Part shown: positions 1 to 10,640 of the stretch, piece after piece
How positions within the stretch are numbered: the stretch's first letter is position 1
Layout: every line of letters begins with the position of its first letter
Assembly: GCA_963556195.1 (NCBI GenBank)
Contig: OY744523.1
Coordinates: 78,615,945-78,679,944 of the forward strand
Source: Sepiola atlantica
Lineage: Eukaryota; Mollusca; Cephalopoda; Sepiida; Sepiolidae
Direction: 5' to 3'
Length of the DNA: 64,000 nt
The notes under the pieces: model-generated
What the model was told of the DNA's origin: nothing
The model's database searches: none
What the model saw: only the letters and a program-made list of their open reading frames with translations
Program-made: the position numbers and the translations under genes

Positions 1-303
1 TTTCAACATATTTATTCTCAACTATTTTTCCTTTTCTCATAATAAAGACATACTTTCCGCTTTCTCTCTCGTTTTTCCATTCTCACTCATTTCACTCGGT
101 CATTTTTTCCTATTTCCATTTTCTATTTAGTTCTCATTAAATTTTATTCAATTAACTTTTTAGTTTCTCTCTCTTTCTCTCACTTTTTCTCTTTCCAAAT
201 TCTTCCAACATGTCCTTTTTACATCTTTTGCTGCTAATAGCACACAACTCAATGAGTCCTGGGTCTAACTAATAGAACAACACATTTTAGGCATAATTTG
301 ACT
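1..303. other. T/C-rich sequence without a gene
   Basis: Pyrimidine-rich, low-complexity sequence with many ctttt and tctct runs. I see no reading frame, RNA signature or repeat boundary, except that the last 60 bases are probably the 3' flank of the mariner element that follows on the minus strand. Confidence 0.5.
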
Positions 304-1297
304 TTATTCATCAACATAGTCTCCTTCTAAGGTGATACATTGATTCCAATACTTCTCTAACAATTCAATGGTTTTTGGGTTTTTTTTTTAACGATTTGTC
401 TTTGGCCTCAAAATCCGTCTAAATTTTCAATATCACTTTTTCATTGGAACCAAATCTCTTTCCCTGGAGCATTCTTTTAAGATCTGCAAACAGCCAGTAG
501 TTGCTGGGGCCATATCTGAAGAATAGGGTGGGTGTGGAAGCAATTCGAAATGTAATTCATGGAGTGTTGCCATCGTTGTGATCAACTGTTGACACACTGT
601 ATTTTCTTGGTGAAAAAGCACTGTATTCTTCTTCATTTGTGGCCATTTTGTTGCGATTTCTTCCTTCAAATGCACAAATAATGCGATATAATCTTCACTA
701 TTGATGATTCTTCCTTTCTCAAGGTAATCCATGAACAAAATATCTTGCGCATCCCACAATGCAGAGGCCAAAACCTTGCCGTTTTTGGTTGCTTTGAACG
801 GCTTGCATCTGCTGTTATCCACTCAGCTGACTGATGATTTGACCCCGGAGTGAAGTGGTGGATCCATGTTTCATCCATTATCACATATTGATGCAAAAAC
901 TCCTTTTTGTTGCAAACAACACTCTTAATCGTCGATGCATTGTTGTTTTTGATTGACACATCTTTCTCATTGACAAATGTTCATGCAAAATGGTGAATGC
1001 ACTGCCTTCTGAGATCTTCAATTCCTCTGCTATCTCACGCAATTTCAATTTATAATCAGTCAAAATGAGATTGTGAATTGTTTTGTTTTCCGAAACAACT
1101 GCTATTTTTGCATGACCTGAGCTTTCAGCATCATTTGTGTCTGTACAATCTCATTTAAAGAAAGCAAACTATCTCTTAACCATTGTTTCTGATGGAGCAG
1201 AGTTTGAATATCACTTATAAAGCTATTGTTTTGCTTGAACAGTATATTTTCCCATCAGAAAGCAATGTTTTAACAGACGAAATTCAGATTTTTCCAT
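304..1297 (-). pseudogene. mariner (Tc1/mariner superfamily) transposase, broken
   Basis: This is a relic of a mariner cut-and-paste transposase. The minus-strand start is at 1297 (MEKSEFRLLKH), followed by the paired HTH region and, across three reading frames, DETWIHHF (first catalytic Asp), a WDAQDILF stretch, HQENTVCQ and YSSDMAP. It ends EGDYVDE before a stop at 304-306, so nearly the whole family length (about 345 aa) is present. The frame breaks at least twice between 820 and 1060, and stops occur in the HTH part. Against the mariner DD34D pattern, the second catalytic Asp (HQDNAP in active relatives) reads Glu, and the third (APSD in relatives) reads Thr. The enzyme is therefore dead on frame and on residues. 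I could not find convincing terminal inverted repeats. Confidence 0.85.
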
Positions 1298-3181
1298 AGT
1301 TTTGAAAATTTGCAACAGTAGCTTCACTTTAAAACCTGTAATTTGTAAACTAATAATCCGATTGTGCTAAAATTTTTACACATGTCATTTGAAGGTTAGT
1401 ATTTTGTAAAATCATATTGATTTTTATTAGTGGTACGATATATAGGTCAGGCCCGAGACTTGATGCGTTATTTATATTTTATTTACTTTATTTCCACCGC
1501 ACATTTCAGAATTCTGCTTTAGCTTACAATTGTTTGTCTTTCTCTCAGTTTGTTTCTATTTCTTATAGACACTCTCTCTTGCGTGGTCGAAATTGTACCA
1601 ACAGAATATCCCTCTTCACCATTTCTCTGTCTTTTAATTATTGAATCTTTTTATCGATCTTTAATTGCATTCATGTTTTCCTCAAACCCCACCATCCATA
1701 CAAGCCTTCCAATGACATTATCAGTTTCAGTTCATCTTCTTGTAGTCACAGGTATTTACCAGTTACTTAACAACTAGCTAAAGTGCATGCATATGCCAGG
1801 TGAAAGCTTATAACTATAGAATCAAACTAACACTTACCGGCATAAAGGCCTCAACTGGCATCCATCTCATAGAAGAATACTTATTCGAATGAATGAACAT
1901 TTATACACTAGAATGGCCACTTATGAATCTCAGCCAATCAGAACACAGAGAATGGACTTTCCCTTCTGAGCATAATGGAACATTCTAGCCTTATTATAAA
2001 CCGGCATTTTATGTGCTTGGCAGTCTGACTTATCTTGCTGCTCAACTGGTCGTACAGTTGAACCCTAAGCATCGACCCTATAATAACTATAATCTTAAGA
2101 ATTATATATCCTCTACATCTCATTACTAGTTGTAACTACTTGCTGTTGTCCGGGAGTCTTGTTCTGCATTTTTAAACTATACCATTGAAGTATTCAAACG
2201 CATCACAGATTCACTCACAACATTGCAATACACCCACATATTTCAAATGAAAAGAAAAAAGCTCTACAAATATTTTCCAGAAACAATAAGCAAAAATCAT
2301 ATACACTAAACACTTCTCTTATAAACAGACATCTTCTTTTACTTACCCATGCCAATAATACAATAATTTACAACACTTTAAATAAACTAGGAATTACAAC
2401 AATACAAACTACTATACAAACTACATCACAAACTATAAAACAAACATTAAAAGCAACAAAACATTTTCCAAAGACACCCACATCTAATGCAAGTGTCTAT
2501 ACTGTCCCATGCAATAATTGTCATCAGGTATACGTTAATGAAACTCAATGGGAACTAAAGAAAAGGTTTGGTGAACATTAAAAAAACTATAAAAAAAACA
2601 ATTCCCTAAATGCACTATTCTCTCATACATTAAAACATGATCATTCTTTTAACTTTAAACAAGCTAGACTCATTAAATTCATTTTAAATAAATCGCGATG
2701 AAAACTTCTTGAATTAGCACATTATAAACTCTGACACAGTTCAACAATATGACGGCTTCTACAATTTATTTCCTTTAACCAGCAATTAATACTAACTGAA
2801 CAGAACTTGAATTTAGATCCAGGTTAGCTATTTTACAGCACATTCCCAACAAAACGTTGTACTTAACATCGGTATTAAAAACAGCACAAATAAAACACTC
2901 ATTCCATTTAATAAACGCATCACACATTTTGAATTCTAACGAAGTTGAGTTCGTTCGTAAAAATAACAAAACATTCTTTTCACATCATAATCGCATTACA
3001 TTTTTTTAATTCTAACGATTATGTTTTCAGAAAAAAAAATTTTCACATCAAAAACGCACCATATATTTTCAAATATTGTACTTGTATATTATTTATTCAA
3101 ATCAATCATCTTGAGAAAGTCTTGAAATAAAGACGAAACGTTGATGAATATATAAATAATTTTAGTTTTTCTTTTTCATTT

Positions 3182-3183
<2 letters not shown>
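1298..3183. other. no recognisable gene
   Basis: A+T-rich unique-looking sequence. Short open stretches on both strands have no family motif and look like chance. The part from 2160 to 2760 is rich in acaaacta/tacaaact runs on an A-rich background. I see no supported feature. Confidence 0.5.

Positions 3184-3270
<87 letters not shown>
3184..3270. repeat. TA dinucleotide microsatellite
   Basis: About 43 uninterrupted TA units, ending exactly where the 5S-like SINE begins. Reading frames made of alternating Tyr and Ile here are artefacts of the repeat. Confidence 0.98.
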
Positions 3271-3273
<3 letters not shown>

Positions 3274-3504
3274 GGTATAATCATGTTGACACATCGGTTC
3301 CCATTACATCATCGAAGTTAAGCAACGTTGAGCCTGGCTAGTACTAAATGGGTGACCATTTAGGAATACCAGGTGCTGTATGTGGCCTGGAGATGACATG
3401 GGCTTCACCAGGTTCTATCATGCCCACTGAAAAGTTAGAACAGATAGAGTATCTGTCTGACTCCCCCACGACGTTCTTTGATGTTATGGGATATGGATGG
3501 ATGG
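3271..3504 (+). mobile_element. 5S rRNA-headed SINE
   Basis: Bases 3271-3390 align by eye to the full length of animal 5S rRNA. The internal promoter region is visible as gaagttaagcaacgttgag (box A), gcctggctagtacta and aaatgggtgacc (box C), followed by aataccaggtgctgta. The match is clear but imperfect, and the sequence continues for about 115 bases of non-5S body ending in atggatggatg and a TA tract. A 5S-derived head with an unrelated body and a simple-repeat tail is the layout of SINE3-type elements. These are transcribed by RNA polymerase III from the internal promoter and moved by LINE machinery. A plain 5S pseudogene is the alternative. Confidence 0.75.
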
Positions 3505-3531
3505 ATATATATATATATATTAATAAAATGA

Positions 3532-3579
<48 letters not shown>
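3505..3579. repeat. two TA microsatellite blocks at the SINE tail
   Basis: TA runs at 3505-3520 and 3535-3579 are separated by taataaaatgaaac. They probably grew from the simple-repeat tail of the SINE. Confidence 0.95.
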
Positions 3580-3584
<5 letters not shown>

Positions 3585-3741
3585 AAAAACACCTTTCACC
3601 GAGCCACATTCTACATTCTACTTCTGAAGATCGTGTACATATGTAAATGATTTTATCATTGGTAATGGGTCATGCGAAAAATATAAAGGAATAAACATAT
3701 GTATATATTATGATATTTTTTGGAGGGGGGATTGATTATAA

Positions 3742-4307
3742 TAGTCCATGAGCCAAACCCATAAATTTCATCGATTGGTACCACCTGGGGGGACAAAGGG
3801 ACACTACGTTTTTTTGAAATACCTATGTTTGTAGTTACAGAAAAACTTTGAAGCCAGGCTGGGATCCACAGCTAAAGTGCAAAAAATCACTATCGATTAT
3901 GGGTACCCTTGTCAAGAATTGTGCCATAAAAGAATGGGGTGGGGCAAATTAAAACGCCTATAACTCAGTAACTAGAGGGGATATATTGACATGTGACCAC
4001 TCATTTTGTCCCTTACAAAAAAGCCTATGAAATAACATTAGATGTGTTGTAGCCCTGACATAGGTCATTGGAGGTCAAAGGTCAAATGTCAAAAAAATGA
4101 ATTTTTAAAAAAATTAAGGTGTAAGTATTATTAGACGAAAATGTGATAACAAAATGAGCATTTCTCTGACAAAGGTAGTCTTTTCTTGAAGAAAACAATC
4201 TAGTCCATTGATAAAAAGTACAAAATAATAAATGTTATGGTGGTTTGATGTCCTGAAAAAAAACCGAAAAATGTATTTTGAGTATAATCTTTTTTTATAT
4301 GTTGCTA
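3742..4307. repeat. left terminal inverted repeat of the Academ-like element
   Basis: This matches 9916-10477 in reverse complement with scattered substitutions and short indels. Recognisable blocks include ggtaccacctggggggacaa, aattgtgccataaaagaatg and the aggtcaaaggtcaaatgtc segment. The inner boundary is at gttgctac near 4307. Confidence 0.93.
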
Positions 4308-4373
4308 CAGAAATTATATCTTTTTGGCGAGTCCACAACATTCTTATGAAATTTGCTTTGTTTCAGGTAAAGT

Positions 4374-7300
4374 ATGGAACGCACTGATGTAAGCATGGAA
4401 GAAGGTGAGGTAGAAGAGGCTGAGGGCAACCAAGGAACCTGTGAAGCTTTACAAAAACGTCGTCGACATTCTTGTATTTTCAATTGCTCTGAAAGAGACT
4501 CCGATTTGAATTCACCAAAGGATTTGAACTCATGGACACAACTTGTTCGCGCTGCAGAAATGAGATGTTTTGATGCAATTCTTGATATAGCTATAGCAGC
4601 AGGTGATGGATGTGTGCCAGAAATCTTTTATCACCGACAGTGCAGGAATCGTTTCACCAAGAAGCGGGATCTAGATTCTATTATAATAAGTGAGGATCCA
4701 CGAGAACCTGAACAGTCACAGGCAGGTAGTTCAAAAGTATTCTACAGACGTCAAACCGCAGTCACATCTTCAATATCAAGGGTGTACGAGGCTGTTTGTA
4801 TCTTCTGTTTGAAGACTAGTAAATATATGAAAAGTACAAACAAAAGAGATCCACTGATTAAATGTGTTAACCTCCAAGCAGATAAGACAATCAGAGATGC
4901 TGCTACACATAAAAATTACACCCGAGTTATCGCTCTTCTCTCACGTGATCTTGTAGCTGCCGAGGGTCACTATCACCGTCAGTGTTACCGTGATTACACC
5001 AGACCTCCTAAATCTGGTGATCGTAACAATACCAGAACTTCCTTAAGTATTTTTACCACACCAGAGAACATTGATTCTGAACTTCTATATGCTAGAGCTG
5101 AAAAACTATGTTATGACAAACTTTTTGATAACATTAGAGATGTACTATTTAAAAAACCGAGGGTTATCAAGTTAATAGAATTAACGGAGGACCTTACAAG
5201 TTTTCTGCGTGAGATGGGAATCACTGAAATTAAATCTTCAACAAAGAAGCACATTCAAAGGAAGCTCCAGAAGGAATTTGGTCAGAACATTCACATGATA
5301 CCTAATGACAGTGGTAAAATTTTAGTGTACCCAGACAATCTGTTAAGAGGTGATCTAGTGAAAGAGAACATGAGATTGAGAGAAGAGTTAGATATCTTAA
5401 CAAATGACTCTGTGGACAAAGATGGAATCATTAGCAAAGCATCTCGTTTCATTAGAAATGATGTTAGAAAGATAGATATCAGCACACCATGGCCTGTCGC
5501 AGCTGCAGAGATGAGTGACCCATGTATTTTCATTCCAGATGCATTAAATAACTTTTTGAGAATTCTTTTTGTTGGTTCACCTGTATCTGATGATATTCCT
5601 CGAAAAACATAAATACTAATACAGTCTGTTGGACAAGATATTGTGTATGGTGTGACCTGTGCTAGAGTGAAACCACCAAAACATATTATTCTCCCCCAAG
5701 CTGTGAAAAGCCTCACTGGAAACACCGAACTGATACAAATTCTCAATCGTTATGGACATGGCATTTCATACACAACGATGGAAGAATTTGATACTGCTCT
5801 TGCTCTAAAAAAACTGGAGAGCCACACTGACAATGAATTTGCATTACCCAATGACATTTACCCTAACACAATGGTGACATTGGCATGGGACAATATTGAT
5901 AGGTTAGAGGAAACACTCAGCGGAGGGGGCACATCACACAGGGTGAATGGAATTCTAATACAACCAAGAATATATGGCCCACATTATTTGCCAACAGCTG
6001 ATAAAACGAAAAGTTCTCTAGAGTCATTTAAAAGGACAAGAACATTGAGTGTTATACAACCGTGCTTACCACTATATAATGCTGGAGAACGTGTTGGTCC
6101 TTTATCTCGGGCGTACATTGATGTGAAGGATGATGAAATGAACTATGATGTGTATAAGAAAACATTACTTTGGGTTCTTGCGAGATTGCACAGCTCTGTG
6201 AATCAATGTGTTGGTAGTTAGACTGGTTTTCATATCAATGTGCGTGAAAATGAACAAGTTACAGCAGACACTGTTCGATACTTACCTACCATAAATGCAC
6301 CAGCACCAGAACTGTCAACAATGCATGAGATACTGCTACAGTCACAGAAAATCAGACGTGCTTTGTCCCTCCAAAGCATTGTTCTAGTGTTTGACCAAGC
6401 TCTATACGCAAAAGCAACTGAGGTGATTTGGAAACATAAAGACACCTTTTCTGATATCGTTCCAAGGCTGGGTGTGTTCCATACAGTATGCACTTTGCTT
6501 GGTGTCATAGGGAAGCGGTTTCAGGATGCTGGTTTGAAGGATTTGTGTATTGAATCCGGAGTAATAGCTGAAGGTTCGATTGGTGGGGTCCTTGATGGGC
6601 ACAAGTAAAATCGTGCAGTTAGATTCCACAAACTTCTTTATGAGGCATTACTTCGTCTTGCATGGAGAAGCTTCTGTAAAAAACAAGACTTTGAAGATAG
6701 TTGTGGTGATATTGTGAGCTTGATAGAAGATTTTTCCAGCAATGTATGCTCTGAAATGTTGTCGGAGACTCTCTGTAATCCATTGTTTGTGTCTGTGGCT
6801 TACCAGTTTTTTGAATATCTTGAAACTCTACGCTTTCAGTCAGGTGAGCTGGCAGCATTTTGGATGTCTTACATAGACCTAGTAAACATCGTCCTAAATA
6901 TGCTTCGTGCCTCCCGGGAAGGAAATTGGTGTTTACATTTGCAGTCAGTTCGGGATATGATACCATGGTGCTTCGCATACGACCGAATGAATTATGCACG
7001 GTACCTTACACATTATTATGCAGAAATGACCCATCTTAAAAAGGAGCACCCTGAGCTTCACAATTTCCTTGATCATGGTGGATTCTCAGTTCAGCTTAGT
7101 TCCAAGAACCCATTCGGAAGGATCCCAATTGACCAAGCTATCGAGGAAACAGTGAATAAAGACACACAAACAGCAGGAGGCACAAAAGGTTTTAGTTTAA
7201 AAGCTAGTGCAATTACCAGATACTATCTTACTGCTGAATATCGCAGTTCATTTCTACATTTACTAAGGGATACCCTAGGTACCAATGCTTGTACCGCTGT

Positions 7301-9150
7301 TATTCATCCAGATTTGAGTGAATCTCGAATGAGAAGAGATGAACGAGACATTACTTCGCTTGTGAATATGTTGGAAAATATTTGGGTCAATCCATTCTGT
7401 TCTCCAAATCAAGAACTTCTCAACATTTCCACAGGGATTGCTGCTCCTGGAGATATTTCCCATGATCTCTTGACAGCTAAAGAACTTGGCGAGAACTCAT
7501 ATATTCAGTTCAGAGAAGAAAGACTCGAAAGTCAACCACCAAAAACGAAATTCCATGATCCTATAAAGAAAGCTAACTTAAAAACATTTACTGACATGAG
7601 AGTGAAGAGAACTTATCAGTCTGCTGGGAGAGCAATCATCATCAAAGCCGATAGAGATCTATTTGCTAAGATGATATTGATTGCACAAACTCGTGAAGTT
7701 GACTTGAAAGAGGTACTTGCACATCGTTTGGGCCCTATTCCATGGGCATTAGCTACACCAGAGGGTACACTACGGAAGACTGTGAAATCATCTCTCTACA
7801 AACACTTGACAAAGGAGTCAATGCCAGTAGTAAACAATTCCTGATAATTCTGCATGTATCATAGATGGAATGGCTCTGGTCCAGAAATTAGATGCAAATC
7901 ATATGACTTTCACTGATGTAGCTGATACTGTGCTTAATATGGTATTGAGAGAGGGACCAAAATGTAGTCGCATAGATGTTGTTTTCGATGTTTACCGAGA
8001 GCAGTCCATAAAGGATCTAGAGAGGGCTAACAGGGGCTCATCAACTGGAACAGCATACAAGACAATTTCACCTGGACATAAAATAACACAGTGGAGAAAA
8101 TTTCTATGCGCACCGGATAATAAAAATAAACTAATTGAATTCCTAGTGAATGAGTGGAGCAAACCATCACGAATAGAAAGACTGGATAACAAATGTATGT
8201 TTGTTACAACAGGAAGACTCTGTAAAAAACTGTCACAAGGCTCTGTAGAAAGTGTCAGTTGTCTAGCATCTTATCAGGAGGAGGCTGATACACGACTATT
8301 GTTGCATGCAGCTCATTGCGCTGCAGCAAAATTTCCTTCAATCATCATAATCTCTGAGGACACAGATGTGTTCGTTCTGTGTGTTGCCTTTTCATCTAAG
8401 CTATCTTGCCCTCTCTATCTGAAAAGTGGAACTAAGACACGCACCAAATTCACTGATATACAGAAAATATCTAAGATGTTAGGAGAAGACATTTGTCAAG
8501 CATTACCAGGTTTGCATGCATTCACTGGTTGTGACACTGTTTCTGCATTTGCTGGTAAAGGGAAGATAGCTGCTTATAAACTTTTGGCAAAAAACAAGAC
8601 ACATGTTCAGACATTGAAAATGCTTGGATCTGACTGGAGTATATCGGATGAACTTATGGAAAAACTGGAGGCATTCACCTGCAATATTTACAATTCAAAG
8701 ACAACTATATCAAGTTTAAATGATCTCAGATTCAACTTATTTTGTGCTCGAAAAGGTGAAGCAGAATCTTGGCAATTACCACCATGTTCATCATCTCTTG
8801 TCAATCACTGTCGAAGAGCGAATTACCAGTGTGCCATTTGGAAGAGAAGCTTAGAGGTTTCTCCGGAAGTTCCTGATCCGATAGGGCATGGTTGGGGTCT
8901 TGAAGATGGTAAGCTTATCATTGACTGGAGTTCTGCATCGCCTGCACCAGAAGTGGTGATGGAACTTCTTTCTTGCACATGTTCGCGGAAGTGCGTCGAG
9001 GAAACATGTAGTTGTTTGCGCAACAGACTAAAGTGTACTTATATGTGCAAACTCACAACTTGTACCAACCAAAGTGAAGATACAGATGAGAATTATTTGT
9101 GTGGTGATAGTTCTCAGGAGGAAGATGAGGATGATGACATGGATATGTGA
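4374..9150 (+). pseudogene. Academ-like transposase with PIN/XPG-like and Cys8 domains
   Basis: The long coding region starts at ATG 4374 and ends at 9150, about 1,590 codons. Three in-frame stops (5610, 6219, 6606) and one frameshift near 7840 break it, while homology-like text continues directly across each break. The N-terminal part has two similar modules, each with a C-x2/3-C pair and a later YHRQC motif, probably zinc-binding. The middle part contains AWDNIDRLEETLSGGGTSH and VLVFDQALYAKA, which are plausible catalytic Asp sites of an RNase H-like transposase core. The C-terminal part has EEADTRLLLHAA, ISEDTDVFVL and HAFTGCDTVSAFAGKGK, acidic motifs of a PIN/FEN/XPG-like fold. Then comes a Cys8 cluster (CTC, KC, TCSC, KC, MC, TC) and an acidic tail. 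The protein would cut and rejoin transposon ends in the nucleus. The domain names are by motif only. Confidence 0.72.
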
Positions 9151-9915
9151 TGATCTGTTTTGAATGATCTGAATTATGCATGATTTTCTGTGGAAGAACA
9201 ACAAACATTACAATTAAATTTTAATTTGGTTTATAGCGATTCGCCAGTTTAGTTTGTGTCATTCAATCACTGGAATGCAGGATTAAGTAACATCCAGAAA
9301 TGATAGAGAACGTGGGTGCAATGCCATCTAGAATATTAATGTAAATAGAGGTTGCGACTTATTGATCTTTCTTGGCCTATATAATGACTTATTAATAGGG
9401 ATATCATCTAATTAAATATGAAAGTCTGCTGATGGGGGCCTTTCCAGTGGCACACATAGGTTATTTGTATAAATAGTCTTTCTTAGTTTCTAGCTACTTG
9501 GATTTTGCATACACTTTTCTACAGAGGTGGGACACCGGTACTTCCCAAAATGACTTTTTAAAAATGGCCTGAAGTAGATCAGTCTTCCCTGAAACTGGGT
9601 CTCAGAAATGTCAATATGATAACTAATATTACTTCAAGGGCATTAACTGGTAACAAATAACTCATTTTAGATTCCATATACCGATAGGTGACAATTAGAA
9701 AGGATTCTCTGATGCCTTTCTGATTTGCACCTCGATTCGATAAAAAACTGAGGAAATTGACCTTTTGACCTTTGATGACCCACATAAAATGTTGGTATAC
9801 GCATAAGATGACCCTTCATTTGTACCTAAGTGTATAAGCAATAGAATGAATAGTCCTTCATTAAAAGTTATTAGAGAGTTTTGAAATTATCACAGTTTAC
9901 CTTTCCCTTACCCCT
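9151..9915. other. non-coding 3' part of the Academ-like element
   Basis: Sequence between the coding end and the right TIR. No frame or structure stands out; it would hold the 3' untranslated region of the transposase transcript. Confidence 0.5.
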
Positions 9916-10477
9916 AGCAACATATAAAAAAAGATTATACTCAAAATACATTTTTCGTTTTTTTTTAACTTTTTTTTTCAGGACATCAAACCACCATAAC
10001 ATTATTTTGTACTTTTTATCAATGGACTAGATTGTTTTCTTCAAGAAAAAACTACCTTTGTCAGAGAAATACACATTTTGTTATCACCTTTTCATCTAAT
10101 AATACTTACACCTTAATTTTTTAAAAATTCAATTTTTTTGACATTTGACCTTTGACCTCCAATGACCTATGTCAGGGCTACAAGACATCTAATTTTATTT
10201 CATAGGCCTTTTTGTAAGGGACAAAATGAGTGGTCACATGTCAATATATCCCCTCTAGTTACTGAGTTATAGGCGTTTTAATTTGCCCCACCCCATTCTT
10301 TTATGGCACAATTCTTGACAAGGGTACCCATAATCGATAGTGATTTTTTGCACTTTAGCTGTGGATCTCAGCTTGGCTTCAAAGTTTTTCTGTAACTAGA
10401 TACATATGTCTTTCGAAATATCATAGTGTCCCTTTGTCCCCCAGGTGGTACCAATATCTGGTCTGGCTCATGGACTA
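9916..10477. repeat. right terminal inverted repeat of the Academ-like element
   Basis: Reverse complement of 3742-4307. The outer end reads tggacta next to the TAA duplication. It carries small differences from the left copy, for example in the poly-T tract near 9960-9980, so the two arms have aged separately. Confidence 0.93.
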
Positions 10478-10487
10478 TAATGTTAAA

Positions 10488-10640
10488 CTAGCAGTATAAA
10501 CCCGCGTTGCTCGTGTGAAGATATATTGAAGGTCAGAAAGGTTTTCATGAAACAATTACTTAAAATATACCTATGTTTACAATTTTTGCTTTGAAAGAAA
10601 AGTTGAAAATAAAATTGTAGTATGAGGTGGAATAATAAAA
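10488..10640 (-). mobile_element. Helitron-like 3' terminus (minus strand)
   Basis: Read on the minus strand, this stretch ends ...gagcaacgcgggtttatactgCTAG followed by T. A short GC-rich stem-like motif a few bases before CTAG|T is the signature of a Helitron 3' end. A related end closes the Helitron at 57867-58797 (gagcaatgccgagtagccctgCTAG|T). The 5' end of this element should lie at higher coordinates and was not found, so its extent is unknown. It may include the satellite that follows. Confidence 0.5.

Larger units (their letters stand above)
3742..10477 (+). mobile_element. Long-TIR DNA transposon, Academ-like
   Basis: Two inverted copies of about 565 bp (3742-4307 and 9916-10477) flank a central unit with one long plus-strand coding region. 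Both ends read TAGTCCATGAGCC from the outside inward. The base triplet TAA lies immediately outside both ends (3739-3741 and 10478-10480), a 3-bp target duplication. The coding region carries a PIN/XPG-like nuclease segment and a C-terminal eight-cysteine cluster. To my recollection the Academ superfamily is defined by a Cys8 zinc finger, an XPG-type nuclease and 3-4 bp duplications. All three fit, but the name has not been checked by alignment. An unnamed superfamily with similar parts remains possible. Confidence 0.7.

Noticed and set aside
3271..3390. functional 5S rRNA gene
   Set aside because: Many substitutions relative to conserved 5S positions, no terminator T-run right after the 3' end, and a non-5S body follows.
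3106..3592. frames made of Tyr-Ile repeats
   Set aside because: Translations of TA microsatellites.
5610..6608. introns bridging the stops of the Academ-like frame
   Set aside because: Homologous-looking protein continues in the same frame on both sides of each stop with no gap, so single-base lesions fit better than introns.
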